Shown: positions 17,919 to 27,753, counted from the first letter of the stretch. The stretch: DNA of 64,000 nt from Pseudoflavonifractor gallinarum (GCF_014982855.1 NZ_JADCKF010000006.1:62001-126000); one strand, 5' to 3'. The notes: generated from the letters alone by a model not told the origin. Program-made: numbers and translations.

Positions 17919-17947
17919 ATTATATCCCATGAGGCGGTCGGACGCAA
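17919..17947 (-). promoter_or_regulatory. Proximal promoter of DUF951-hisC
   Basis: On the minus strand TTGCGT (17942-17947), a 17-base spacer and TATAAT (17919-17924). Confidence 0.55.
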
Positions 17948-17989
17948 GCCCCATTCTCGGGGCCTCCCGGCCACACAGCCGTAGGTATT

Positions 17990-18018
17990 ATTATAAATTC
18001 CCCGTTCTTTTCTGTCAA
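17990..18018 (-). promoter_or_regulatory. Distal consensus promoter of DUF951-hisC
   Basis: On the minus strand TTGACA (18013-18018), 17 bases and TATAAT (17990-17995), a perfect consensus. It is about 70 bases upstream of the second promoter at 17919-17947. Confidence 0.8.
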
Positions 18019-18085
18019 TTCCGGGTTGCGGGGCGCATATAGTGCTCTATAGACCCCTATTGGATATTGAAAGGATCTGGTCGTT

Positions 18086-19015
18086 TTGACACGCTTTTTC
18101 CTGCCTGAGGGCCATCGCCTGCACACGCCAGAGAACCGTGCCGCCTGTTCCTCGCCGGAGGGACTGCGCCGTGCCATGGAAACAAAGACCGTACTGGAAG
18201 GGACCGCACTGCTCTGTGACGCCGAACACAACCTGACGGTCTCCCTGGGAAACGGCTGCCTGGCCACCATCCCCCGGACCGAGGCCGCCCTGGGCATTGC
18301 GGAGGGGACCACCCGGGACATCGCCATCCTCTCCCGGGTCGGGCGGCCGGTGTCCTTCCTGGTGGATTCCATACCGGAGGCGGGCGGGCGGCCCATCCTC
18401 TCCCGGCGCAGAGCCCAGCGCATGGCCCTGGACCTGCTGCTCACCCAGGCCCGGCCGGGCATGGTACTCCCCGCCGTGGTCACCCACCTGGAGCCCTTCG
18501 GGGCCTTCGTGGACCTGGGCTGCGGGGTCACCTCCATGATCGGCATCGAAAATATCTCAGTCTCCCGCATCTCCCATCCGGGACAGCGCTTTACCATCGG
18601 ACAGTCTATCTATGCGGTGGTGCTGGACATAGACCCCCAGCGGGAGCGCATCTACCTCACCCACAAGGAGCTGCTGGGCACCTGGGCGGAAAATGTACGC
18701 CCCTTTCACCCGGGCATGACGGTACCAGGTATCGTGCGGGGGATCAAGGAGTACGGTGCCTTTATTGAGCTCACCCCCAACCTCTCCGGGCTGGCCGAGG
18801 CGCGGACCGGCCTCACGGAGGGGGAGCGGGTGTCGGTCTTTCTCAAGTCCATTGCCCCCGACCGCATGAAGATCAAGCTTCTCATCATCGACCATCTACC
18901 TCCGGAGCCACCTGCCCCCCTCCCCTATTTCATCACAGAGGGACGCATGGCCTACTGGCGCTATGCCCCGGCGGGCTGTACCCGTGTGGCGGCTGAGACG
19001 GTTTTTCTGGATTGA
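18086..19015 (+). CDS. S1 RNA-binding domain protein
   Basis: This is a 309-residue protein with two clear S1 OB-folds: PGMVLPAVVTHLEPFGAFVD (about residue 132) and PGMTVPGIVRGIKEYGAFIE (about 211). A more divergent N-terminal unit precedes them (about 35-90). It resembles the short S1-like proteins of Clostridia (IspH/RpsA-like) and may bind mRNA or ribosomes. The start is a TTG at 18086, 10 bases after GAAAGGA; ATG 18176 is the fallback start. It is divergent from DUF951-hisC and convergent with the MsmX-like gene. Confidence 0.8.
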   Translation: MTRFFLPEGHRLHTPENRAACSSPEGLRRAMETKTVLEGTALLCDAEHNLTVSLGNGCLATIPRTEAALGIAEGTTRDIAILSRVGRPVSFLVDSIPEAGGRPILSRRRAQRMALDLLLTQARPGMVLPAVVTHLEPFGAFVDLGCGVTSMIGIENISVSRISHPGQRFTIGQSIYAVVLDIDPQRERIYLTHKELLGTWAENVRPFHPGMTVPGIVRGIKEYGAFIELTPNLSGLAEARTGLTEGERVSVFLKSIAPDRMKIKLLIIDHLPPEPPAPLPYFITEGRMAYWRYAPAGCTRVAAETVFLD

Positions 19016-19025
19016 GCCATGACGC

Positions 19026-19062
19026 AAAAAGGACCCTGGCCCAATGGGCCAGGGTTCTCATT
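19026..19062. terminator. Bidirectional intrinsic terminator
   Basis: A 10-bp palindromic stem (19033-19042 with 19046-19055). On the minus strand it runs into CCTTTTTT, so it mainly ends the MsmX-like transcript; the + side has TTCTCATTTCTC. Confidence 0.85.
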
Positions 19063-19110
19063 TCTCAACACACAGTCACTTTTGAAAGACGCGCAGTCCG
19101 CCCGCCTCTA

Positions 19111-20238
<1,128 letters not shown>

Positions 20239-20440
20239 AGGTTGAGGACCGTAGGAGCGATGCCTCCGCAAGCACTCCCTCGTCCATGGAGAGCAAAACT
20301 CCAGGGACGTTACGGCAGGTCTCCACACTGCCGCACCGCCGGTCCGGCGGATTTCCTCCTTTTTTACCGCTCACCCTCCCCTATGGAAATGGAGTAGGAG
20401 AGGGTGGCTGGAATGGTGGCGCAGCCGCGCCGCTGTCTCT

Positions 20441-20469
20441 ATTATGCCAGAGAATCAAGCCTTTTGCAA
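20441..20469 (-). promoter_or_regulatory. Promoter of the MsmX-like ATPase
   Basis: On the minus strand TTGCAA (20464-20469), 17 bases and CATAAT (20441-20446). The leader to ATG 20238 is about 195 bases and contains a strong but unused AAGGAGG at 20355-20362. Confidence 0.65.
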
Positions 20470-20485
20470 GGGTGTTTTTGTGCTT

Positions 20486-21613
20486 TTATACAGTCCCGTG
20501 GACCAATTCGCCCTTGAGGAAGACGGCCTTGAGCTCCAGATTTTCATCCAGCACGGCCAGGTTGGCCAGCTTGCCGTTCTCAATGCTGCCCACGCGGCTA
20601 TAGATGCCGATGGCCTTGGCGGGGTTCACCGCGGCGGCCCGGACCGCATCCTCCAGGGGGATCCCGAAGGAGACGGCGGTCTTCATGCAGTTCATCAGGT
20701 CGGTGACCGAGCCGGCCAGGGTGCCGTCCTCCAGCGTGGCGTACTTGCCCTTGACCTGGACCGGCTGACCGCCCAGGGTGTAGTCCCCGTCGGGCATACC
20801 GGCGGCCCGCATGGTGTCGCTGATGAGGATGACCCGCTTGCTCCCAAAGAGCTGGAACACGGCCCGCACCACGCTGGCGTGGATGTGGACGCCGTCGCAG
20901 ATCAGCTCAGCCATGCACTCGGGGGTGTCGAAAGCCGCGCCCACCACGCCGGGTGCCCGGTGGGTAAAGGGCGGCATAGCGTTGAAGAGATGGGTGGCCT
21001 GCCGGGCGCCGGCGGCATAGGCCGCCATGGCGGTATCATAGTCGGCGGTGGTGTGGGCGATGGAGACCGTCACCTCGTCGGCGACTTCCTTGATGAACTC
21101 CAGCGCGCCGGGCTCCTCCGGGGCGACCGAGACCAGCTTCACCAGACCCTCGGAGGCCTCCTCCAGGCGGCGGAGCATGGCCACATCGGGCTCATGGAGC
21201 CAATCGCCGTTCTGGGCGCCCTTCTTGGCCCGGGAGAGGAAGGGCCCCTCCAGGTTGACGCCGCACAGCAGAGCGCCGCTCTTGCTGTTCTTCCGATGCT
21301 GGGCCGCGTTCTTGCAGACCTTGATGAGCTGCTCCTCCAGCAGGGTCATGCCGGCGGGGCAGATCTGAGTGACACCCCGGGAGAGCTCATAGTCGGCCAT
21401 GACCTGGAGGCCCTCGGGATCCGCATCGCTGAAATCATGGCCCTTGGCGCCGTGGAAATGCACGTCGGTGAGACCGGGGATCAGATAGTACCCGGACAGG
21501 TCGGCGCTCTTCCCGTCGGAGCTGTGGTCGGCCAGCAGTTCTCCCTCAATGCACACATCCCGGGAAACAAAGCCGTTCTGGACGTCAAATACCTTTGCTC
21601 CGGTCAGCCGCAT
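20486..21613 (-). CDS. nagA: N-acetylglucosamine-6-phosphate deacetylase
   Basis: NagA hydrolyses GlcNAc-6-P to GlcN-6-P and acetate in the cytoplasm. The 375-residue amidohydrolase has the metal site motifs PGLTDVHFHG, GVNLEGPFL, HTTADYDTA and GARQATHLFNAM, and the catalytic Asp in VILISDTMRAAG. It is the last gene of the transporter-nanA-nagB-nagA run and overlaps nagB by 10 bases. Confidence 0.95.
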   Translation of the reverse strand: MRLTGAKVFDVQNGFVSRDVCIEGELLADHSSDGKSADLSGYYLIPGLTDVHFHGAKGHDFSDADPEGLQVMADYELSRGVTQICPAGMTLLEEQLIKVCKNAAQHRKNSKSGALLCGVNLEGPFLSRAKKGAQNGDWLHEPDVAMLRRLEEASEGLVKLVSVAPEEPGALEFIKEVADEVTVSIAHTTADYDTAMAAYAAGARQATHLFNAMPPFTHRAPGVVGAAFDTPECMAELICDGVHIHASVVRAVFQLFGSKRVILISDTMRAAGMPDGDYTLGGQPVQVKGKYATLEDGTLAGSVTDLMNCMKTAVSFGIPLEDAVRAAAVNPAKAIGIYSRVGSIENGKLANLAVLDENLELKAVFLKGELVHGTV

Positions 21614-22356
21614 ACGGGAACACCTGCCTCTACCAGTTTGCTCAGCGCTTCCTTATCGCCCACCAGGGTCACATCGGGGTGGAGCTGGAGGATGGAGGCG
21701 GGCACTTCCTTGGTGACCGGGCCGCAGAAGGCCTTGTACACGATGTCGGCCTTGGCCGCACCGCTGACCACGATCAGGATCCGGCGGGCCTGCATGATGT
21801 TCTTGATGCCCATGCTCAGCGCCTGGCGGGGCACATCGTCCTTGCTCTCAAAGAAACGCTTGTTGGCCTCAATGGTGCTCTCGGTCAGGTTGACCAGATG
21901 GGTCTCCAGACCGAAGTCGTCGCCGGGCTCGTTGAAGGCGATGTGGCCGTTGTGGCCCATGCCCAGCAGCTGCAGGTCGATGCCGCCCAGATCCCGGATG
22001 AGCTTATTGTACTCGGCGCACTCCACCGTGGGGCTCTTGGCCAGGCCGTTGAGCACGTGGGTGTTCTCGTACTTGATGTCGATATGGTCAAAGAGGTTGC
22101 TCTGCATGAAGTAACGGTAGCTCTGCTCATGACGGGGAGAGAGGCCGTAGTACTCGTCCAGGTTGACCGACTTGACTTCCGCAAAGCTCAGGTCGCCCTT
22201 CTTGTACCACTCCACCAGCTGCTGGTAGGCACCCACGGGGGTCCCGCCGGTGGCCAGGCCCAGCACGCTGTCGGGCTTGGTGATGACCTGGGCCGAGATG
22301 ATGTTGGCGGCCCGACGGCTCATGGACTTATAATCTTCTGCCAGATAAATTCTCAT
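21604..22356 (-). CDS. nagB: Glucosamine-6-phosphate deaminase
   Basis: NagB converts GlcN-6-P to fructose-6-P and ammonia, the exit step into glycolysis. At 250 residues it is typical of Gram-positive NagB without the long C-terminal allosteric extension. LGLATGGTPVGAYQ, VKSVNLDEYYGL and LGMGHNGHIAFNEPG are intact. GGAAGGAAGAGA precedes the ATG, and the gene is 39 bases downstream of nanA. Confidence 0.96.
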   Translation of the reverse strand: MRIYLAEDYKSMSRRAANIISAQVITKPDSVLGLATGGTPVGAYQQLVEWYKKGDLSFAEVKSVNLDEYYGLSPRHEQSYRYFMQSNLFDHIDIKYENTHVLNGLAKSPTVECAEYNKLIRDLGGIDLQLLGMGHNGHIAFNEPGDDFGLETHLVNLTESTIEANKRFFESKDDVPRQALSMGIKNIMQARRILIVVSGAAKADIVYKAFCGPVTKEVPASILQLHPDVTLVGDKEALSKLVEAGVPVCG

Positions 22357-22395
22357 GATAATCTCTTCCTTCCTGTTGTGCCCTCAGGCATCCCA

Positions 22396-23301
22396 TCAGC
22401 AGTATTTGGCAATGGCCGCGTCGATCCGGGCCGCGCAGGCGTCCACAATGGCCAGATCGCTCTCCACCAGAGCGGGCAGAGGCTTGCGGACGGAGCCGCA
22501 CTCCACGCCCTTCTTGGCCAGGATGGCCTTCATGGTGGCGTAGAGGTTGCCGTGGGCGGAGCACATCTGATAGATGATGCGGCAGATCTCGTTCTGGATC
22601 TCACGGGCGGGCTCCATCTCGCCCTTCTGGAAGTGCTCGCGCACCTTCAGGAAGAGCTCGGGCATGACCGCATAGGTGCCGCCGATGCCGGCGCAGGCGC
22701 CCATGGCCAGGCCGGAGATGAACTGCTCGTCGGGACCGTTGAAGACGATAACGCCCTCGTCACGCCACATCTGGATGTCCTGGGTGGGCATGGAGGAGTT
22801 CTTCACGCCGATCACGCGGGGATTCTTCTTCATCTCCTTCAGGAGAGAGGGAGTCAGAGCCACACCAGCCAGCTGGGGGATGTTATAGATGATGAAGTCG
22901 GTGTTGGGGGCGGCGGCGGAGATATCGTTCCAGTACTGGGCGATGCCGTACTCGGGCAGGTGGAAGTAGATGGGCGGGATGGAGGCGATGGCGTCCACGC
23001 CCAGGCTCTCGGCATGGGCAGCCAGCTCCTGGCTGTCGGCGGTGTTGTTGCAGGCCACGTGGGCGATGACCACGACCTTGCCCTTGGCCTCAGCCATGAC
23101 GTTCTCCAGCACCACCTTGCGCTCGGCCACGCTCTGGTAGATGCACTCACCGGAGGAGCCGCCCACATACAGGCCGTTGACGCCCTTGCTGATCAGGTGG
23201 CGGGTCAGGCCGCGCACACGCTCGGGAGAGATATTGCCCTCGTCGTCATAGCAGGCGTAGAAAGCGGGGATAACACCCTGGTACTTGTTCAGATCGCTCA
23301 T
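22396..23301 (-). CDS. nanA: N-acetylneuraminate lyase
   Basis: NanA splits sialic acid (Neu5Ac) into ManNAc and pyruvate. It is a 301-residue DHDPS-fold aldolase with the substrate loop YVGGSSGECIYQS, the tyrosine motif IIYNIPQLAG and the Schiff-base lysine in RVIGVKNSS. The combination with nagA, nagB and an epimerase favours sialate lyase over dihydrodipicolinate synthase. TTGGAG lies upstream of the ATG. Confidence 0.92.
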   Translation of the reverse strand: MSDLNKYQGVIPAFYACYDDEGNISPERVRGLTRHLISKGVNGLYVGGSSGECIYQSVAERKVVLENVMAEAKGKVVVIAHVACNNTADSQELAAHAESLGVDAIASIPPIYFHLPEYGIAQYWNDISAAAPNTDFIIYNIPQLAGVALTPSLLKEMKKNPRVIGVKNSSMPTQDIQMWRDEGVIVFNGPDEQFISGLAMGACAGIGGTYAVMPELFLKVREHFQKGEMEPAREIQNEICRIIYQMCSAHGNLYATMKAILAKKGVECGSVRKPLPALVESDLAIVDACAARIDAAIAKYC

Positions 23302-23341
23302 TTTGATTCACTCCAATAAATTATGTGAGCCGGCAGGAAAC

Positions 23342-23372
23342 AGGGCCCGCCCCGCTTTGCAGGGCGGGCCCT
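23342..23372 (-). other. Intercistronic hairpin between permease and nanA
   Basis: An 11-bp GC stem (23342-23352 with 23362-23372) lacks a U-run on the minus strand. It is more likely an mRNA stability or processing element, or a weak attenuator, than a full terminator. Confidence 0.6.
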
Positions 23373-23443
23373 CCTGTCAGTTCCAGCACGTTGCGGATAA
23401 CCGGATCAGACATCGTCTGAAAGGGACTCCAAACACAGTAATC

Positions 23444-24283
23444 TTAACCCTTTACCGCGCCCATGGCAATACCCTGTGTGAAGTATTTCTGGAACGCGAT
23501 GAAGATTGCCACGATGGGGATAGCCGCCAGAGCAGCACCGGCCATGATGAGGCCGAAGTCGCTGGCCATCTCGCCCTGGAGTCTGGCGATACCGAGGGAG
23601 ATGGTCCACTGGGTGCGGCTGTTGAGCATGATCAACTGCAGGAAGTAGTCGTTCCAGGAGTTGACGAAGGTAAAGATGGCCAGCGCACCCACGCCGGGCT
23701 TGATCATGGGGAATACCACGCTGAAGAAGGTACGCAGCTCGCCGGCGCCGTCCACCCGGGCAGCCTCCAGCATCTCGGTGGGGATGGTCTCGGAGAACTG
23801 CTTCATCAGGAACACACCGAAGGGCCAGCCTACGGTGGGCAGGATGACGGCCCAGAGGGTGTCATGCAGGTGCAGGAAGTTCATCTCCTGCAGCAGGGGG
23901 ATGACGATGACCTGCTTAGGCAGAGCCATGGCGCACACCAGCAGGCTGAAGAGGATCTTGCGCCCATAGAAGCGCTTCTTCGCCAGGGCATAGCCGGCCA
24001 GAGCGGCAGTCAGGCAGGTCAGCACCATGGCGCCCACGGCCATGATCACCGTGTTGGCCAGCCACCGGAAGGCCGGCTGGCTGAAGAGCTTGGTGTAGTT
24101 CATCAGGGTGGGCTCCAGCGGGAACCACTGGGGCTGCTGGGCATTGATGGCCGCAGCGGTCTTGAAGGAACCGGTGATGATCCAGTACAGCGGGAAAATG
24201 AAGAAGACAGCCAGGAGGAAGAGGATGACAAAGGCGAATGCCCGATATCCCTTGGACTGTTTCATGGCAAGACTGTTGTTCAT
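23444..24283 (-). CDS. Carbohydrate ABC transporter permease (MalG type)
   Basis: This is a 279-residue inner-membrane permease with six predicted helices. The EAA loop that contacts the ATPase is visible as IPTEMLEAARVDGAGELRTF. The C-terminus ends AVKG, as in many MalG-type proteins (QKYFTQGIAMGAVKG). It lies between the MalF-type permease (12 bases upstream) and nanA. With the neighbouring binding protein it probably imports sialic acid or a related amino sugar (inferred from context). Confidence 0.92.
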   Translation of the reverse strand: MNNSLAMKQSKGYRAFAFVILFLLAVFFIFPLYWIITGSFKTAAAINAQQPQWFPLEPTLMNYTKLFSQPAFRWLANTVIMAVGAMVLTCLTAALAGYALAKKRFYGRKILFSLLVCAMALPKQVIVIPLLQEMNFLHLHDTLWAVILPTVGWPFGVFLMKQFSETIPTEMLEAARVDGAGELRTFFSVVFPMIKPGVGALAIFTFVNSWNDYFLQLIMLNSRTQWTISLGIARLQGEMASDFGLIMAGAALAAIPIVAIFIAFQKYFTQGIAMGAVKG

Positions 24284-24295
24284 CTCTTCACCCCC

Positions 24296-25234
24296 TTAAC
24301 CGTTGTCGGTCTTCGTGACCTTGAACTGCACGGCGGAGAACACCGCGATGATCAGGGCCAGAACGACGCCCATGGCGTTGGCATAGCCGAAGCGCTGATA
24401 CTTGTACGCCATATCAAAGATATAGTACATGATGGTATCGGTGGCGTGGTTGGGTCCGCCCGAAGTCAGCAGCTGGATGAGCGCGAAGCACTGGAAGCTG
24501 TTGATGGTGGTGATAACCAGGATGTACAGGGTGGTGGGCATGATCTGGGGCCACTTGATCTTCCAGAACACCTGGAGCTTGGTGGCGCCGTCCACCTGGG
24601 CCGCCTCGATGAGGGACTGGTCCACGTTGCCCAGGGCCGCCACGTAGAGCACGATGGGCTGGCCGATGGAGGTGGTAAACAGGATCATGATGATACACCA
24701 GATCGCGGTCTTGGGATTGCCCAGCCAGTTGAAACCGGTGGTCCCCAGGATCTGATTGAGCAGACCGGTGTAGGGGTTGAACATCCACTTCCACACCACG
24801 GTGACCGCCACGGTACCAGTGACCACGGGCAGATAGAACACGCAGCGGAAGAAAGAACGGGTGACCGCCTTCATGGGGCAGATGGCGGAGCTCACCCACA
24901 GCGAAAACGCGGTGACCGTAGGCACGGCTACGACCACGATGAGTACCGTATTCCAGAAGGCCCGGATAAAGACCTTATCCTGGAACATCTCGATGTAGTT
25001 GTTCAGACCGGCGAACCCTTCAAAGCCCGCCAGGCCGTAGTCCAGAAAGCTGTATACCACACAGATGATCATGGGGATCACAACGAACCCCACAAAGAAA
25101 ATCAGGCTGGGCAGCAGAAAGAGGTAGGCGGAAATCGTTTCCCGGCGTACCAGAGCCTTGCTCATGCCGGAGAACTCAGAGCGCCGTTCCTTTTTGGGCT
25201 TTTTTGCCGCAGCCGGCACGGATTTTTGCTCCAT
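24296..25234 (-). CDS. Carbohydrate ABC transporter permease (MalF type)
   Basis: This is a 312-residue permease. A basic cytoplasmic N-terminus (KKPKKERR) leads into six helices, and the EAA motif reads VDQSLIEAAQVDGATKLQVF. I start at ATG 25234 (MEQKSV), about 10 bases after AAGGGGA; an earlier in-frame start at 25294 would add an uncharacteristic Arg/Gly tail. It is the partner of the MalG-type permease encoded at 23444-24283. Confidence 0.92.
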   Translation of the reverse strand: MEQKSVPAAAKKPKKERRSEFSGMSKALVRRETISAYLFLLPSLIFFVGFVVIPMIICVVYSFLDYGLAGFEGFAGLNNYIEMFQDKVFIRAFWNTVLIVVVAVPTVTAFSLWVSSAICPMKAVTRSFFRCVFYLPVVTGTVAVTVVWKWMFNPYTGLLNQILGTTGFNWLGNPKTAIWCIIMILFTTSIGQPIVLYVAALGNVDQSLIEAAQVDGATKLQVFWKIKWPQIMPTTLYILVITTINSFQCFALIQLLTSGGPNHATDTIMYYIFDMAYKYQRFGYANAMGVVLALIIAVFSAVQFKVTKTDNG

Positions 25235-25299
25235 AACGTATCGTTCCCCTTTGTCGTAAAATACGCTTCCTCTCCCCCGCTCTCCGCGGGTCAAAGCGA

Positions 25300-25336
25300 A
25301 TGCGCCCGCCCCCTCTCAAATAGGGAGCGGGCGCAT
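25300..25336 (-). other. Intercistronic hairpin after the solute-binding gene
   Basis: A 10-bp perfect stem (25300-25309 with 25327-25336), extendable inward past one mismatch, has no U-run on the minus strand. Such hairpins commonly protect the abundant binding-protein mRNA and reduce permease expression (inference). Confidence 0.6.
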
Positions 25337-25355
25337 GATTGCGTGTAAAGAGGTC

Positions 25356-26705
25356 TTACTTGATGGCGGCGTTGCTGGCCTCCACGAAGTTGTCGGCCGC
25401 AGTCTGCACGTCCTCGCCGCTGACGAAGATCTGCTGCAGCATGTTGAACCAGTTGGTGCGCTGCTCGGTCCAACCGCCGATGACGTTGTAGTAGTCGCCC
25501 AGGTAAGGCATCATGACCTGGAACTCAGCCATACGGGCCTCGTCCTCAGTGCCGGCATAGACGTCGCCCTGAGAGGCACGCACGGGGAAGAAGCCGGAGA
25601 GGCGGACGCTCTCGGGACCCTGCTCGGCGTCGTCACAGACGAACTTGATGAAGGTCTTGGCAGCCTCAATCTTGGCCTCATCGCCGTTGTCGAAGATACC
25701 GAAGCCCCAGATGCCGCCGCACAGAGCGGGAGTCTCCTGATCGGTGGGGAAGGCCACCGCGTAGGGAGTGAAGGAGACCTGAGAGGCATACTGAGCCTGG
25801 TTGGAGGCGTTCCAGCAGAAGGTCATAGCAGCGGTGCCGTTGGCAAAGGCCTGCAGCTCGTCGGCAGCCTGGAAGCTGGCGTCGGCAGTCAGGTTGCCGG
25901 CCTTGACCTGCTCAGACAGAGTCTGGAGGGCCTTGACGTTCTCAGCGGAGTTGGCGGTGTACTCGGTGTGGTCGGCATTGGTGTAGGTGCCGCCGTACAG
26001 GTTGTTCACCAGCGCGCGGGTACCCTGGTCGCCGCCCTGGCCGCCGCAGTAGATGATACCGGGGGTGGCCACCTGACCGGAGGCCTTCACAGCAGCGATG
26101 GCCTTGAGGAAGTCCTCGGTGCTGTTCCAGGTGCGGGTCTCGTCGTTGATGTACTGCATAGCGTCGGCGGCCTCAAAGACCTCCTTGTTGATGGCCATGC
26201 AGTGGGTGGTCATGCACAGGGGGTACTCATAGTAAGTACCGTCGTTGCTCTTACAGGCGTTGACCACGGACTCGCTCACAGCGGCGATGTCGGCGGTAGC
26301 CTCCTCGGTCCACAGATCGCTCAGATCCACCATCTTACCGGCAGCGCCCCAGTTGGAGACCAGGCGCTCAGGACCCTCCATGATGATGTCGGGGGTATTG
26401 CCGGCGGTGATCGCGGAGGTGACCTGGGTATCGCCGTTGGTGTAGTCCAGGAACTCCACGTTCACCTTGATGTCAGGATACTCGGCGTTGAAGGCGGCGA
26501 TGATCTCGTCCACCTTGGCCTCGGTGCCGCCCCACTTGCCGATGGGGTAGGTCCACATGGTGATCTCGGTGCCGGTAGCGGCGCCGGAGCCGCTGGCCGC
26601 GGGAGCGGGCGTCCCGCTGGTCTTGGCGTCCCCGCCGCCACAGGCGGCCAGGCTCAGGGTCATGCCGGTTGCCAGTGCAAGAGCAACTGCTTTTTTCAGA
26701 TTCAT
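25356..26705 (-). CDS. Sugar ABC transporter solute-binding lipoprotein
   Basis: This is a 449-residue family 1-type extracellular binding protein. A lipoprotein signal (MNLKKAVALALATG) leads to lipobox LAAC with Cys at about residue 22, then a Gly/Ser/Ala/Thr linker. The mature part begins TEITMWTYPIGKWGG. It is the first gene of the importer operon. ATG 26705 is supported by GAGGAGGAG; upstream in-frame codons lie in the leader. The neighbouring nan/nag genes point to sialic acid or an amino sugar as ligand. Confidence 0.92.
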   Translation of the reverse strand: MNLKKAVALALATGMTLSLAACGGGDAKTSGTPAPAASGSGAATGTEITMWTYPIGKWGGTEAKVDEIIAAFNAEYPDIKVNVEFLDYTNGDTQVTSAITAGNTPDIIMEGPERLVSNWGAAGKMVDLSDLWTEEATADIAAVSESVVNACKSNDGTYYEYPLCMTTHCMAINKEVFEAADAMQYINDETRTWNSTEDFLKAIAAVKASGQVATPGIIYCGGQGGDQGTRALVNNLYGGTYTNADHTEYTANSAENVKALQTLSEQVKAGNLTADASFQAADELQAFANGTAAMTFCWNASNQAQYASQVSFTPYAVAFPTDQETPALCGGIWGFGIFDNGDEAKIEAAKTFIKFVCDDAEQGPESVRLSGFFPVRASQGDVYAGTEDEARMAEFQVMMPYLGDYYNVIGGWTEQRTNWFNMLQQIFVSGEDVQTAADNFVEASNAAIK

Positions 26706-26768
26706 TGCTGATCTCCTCCTCATGATTTGAATAATTTCTCTCGAGCGCCAGAGATACCCGTTGTGTAG

Positions 26769-26797
26769 ATTGTACAATCACAAACCCTTTTTGTCAA
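26769..26797 (-). promoter_or_regulatory. Promoter of the importer-nan-nag operon
   Basis: On the minus strand TTGACA (26792-26797), 17 bases and TACAAT (26769-26774). The TGAAA-type operator pair lies immediately upstream of the -35. Confidence 0.85.
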
Positions 26798-26805
26798 TAG
26801 TTAAC

Positions 26806-26847
26806 TGAAAATATTTTTCTTTTCAATTCAAACTGAAATTTTTTTCA
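26806..26847. promoter_or_regulatory. Candidate RpiR-family operator pair
   Basis: Two TGAAA..TTTCA-like inverted repeats: TGAAAATATTTTTCT (26806-26820) and TGAAATTTTTTTCA (26834-26847), centres about 28 bases apart. Their form and spacing match the pair at 29069-29112, which supports one regulator acting on both. The position just upstream of the -35 would suit activation or looping. Confidence 0.6.
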
Positions 26848-26866
26848 AAACTTCTTCCCGTTTCGA

Positions 26867-27718
26867 TCAGAGGTGTTTCTCCGAAAGAGCGTCGGCGATG
26901 CGCTCCCGACTCTCCTCCGCGCCCTTGGGGTCCCGCTGGTACATCTCATGGAAGAGCACGTCCAGCAGATAGAGCTGAGCCATCCGCGCCGCCACCGTTC
27001 CCAGCTGGAGGGGGCCCTCCTTGGAACCGCACTGGAGCACCAGATCGGCATACTGCGATCCGGGCGACTTGGGAAAACGGCTAATGAGGATGCACCTGGC
27101 CCCTCTCCCCTTTGCCTGGGCCAGCACCTCCACCAGATCCCGGGTGGCGCCGGAGTAGGAGAAGTAGAGCACCACATCTCCCGGCGCCAGCTGGGCCGTC
27201 CAGATGGCCTGCATGTGGGCGTCGCAGATGGGGTAGAAATTGGGCCGCACCGTGGAGAAGAGATGGGCCGCCTCCTGGGCCATGATCATGGAGCCGCCCT
27301 GTCCCATGCACAGGACCTTCCCCGCCCCCATCATCAGGTCCACCGCCCGGGCGATCTCCTCCGGGCGAATGAGCTTGCGTGTCTGGGCGATGGCGGCCAC
27401 ATCCGCGTTGTAAAGCCGCTGGCAGGGACTGATCTCCCCCTCCTCCAGATCCATCTCCTGGATGGGAGAGACCCGCTCCGGAATCACCGTAGAGTTGGCC
27501 ACAGCCAGTTTGAAGGCGCTGTACCCCTTATACCCCATCCGGCGGCAGAAGCGGGAAATGGTGGCCTCGGCCACGCCGCACTCCTCGGCCAGCTCTGAGA
27601 TGGACATATACTGGGTCTGTTTTTCGTGGCTGACCACATAGTCGGCCACCTTTTTTTCCGCACCGGTCAGCTGATAATACTCATTATCCAGCCGGGCGAA
27701 CACATTGACCTGCGGCAT
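26867..27718 (-). CDS. MurR/RpiR family transcriptional regulator
   Basis: This is a 283-residue regulator with an N-terminal RpiR helix-turn-helix (MSISELAEECGVAEATISRFCRRMGYKG, about residues 38-65, shown here only as the family landmark ISELAEECGVAEATISRFCR) and a C-terminal SIS sugar-phosphate-binding domain (VLCMGQGGSMIMAQEAAH and YFSYSGATRDLVEVL). It is the likely sensor of ManNAc-6-P, GlcNAc-6-P or GlcN-6-P for this island. It lies 35 bases downstream of the AGE gene in the same operon. Confidence 0.92.
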   Translation of the reverse strand: MPQVNVFARLDNEYYQLTGAEKKVADYVVSHEKQTQYMSISELAEECGVAEATISRFCRRMGYKGYSAFKLAVANSTVIPERVSPIQEMDLEEGEISPCQRLYNADVAAIAQTRKLIRPEEIARAVDLMMGAGKVLCMGQGGSMIMAQEAAHLFSTVRPNFYPICDAHMQAIWTAQLAPGDVVLYFSYSGATRDLVEVLAQAKGRGARCILISRFPKSPGSQYADLVLQCGSKEGPLQLGTVAARMAQLYLLDVLFHEMYQRDPKGAEESRERIADALSEKHL

Positions 27719-27753
27719 GGGTCCTCACCTCCCTGCGCTTGCCGCGGGCAGAA

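Noticed and set aside
15256-18042. Open + strand frame of over 900 codons across the radical SAM and hisC genes
   Set aside because: It overlaps three well-supported genes on both strands, crosses a strong terminator and has no family similarity.
25300-25336. Full terminator between the binding protein and permeases
   Set aside because: The minus strand has no U-run after the stem, and the permeases have no separate promoter visible.
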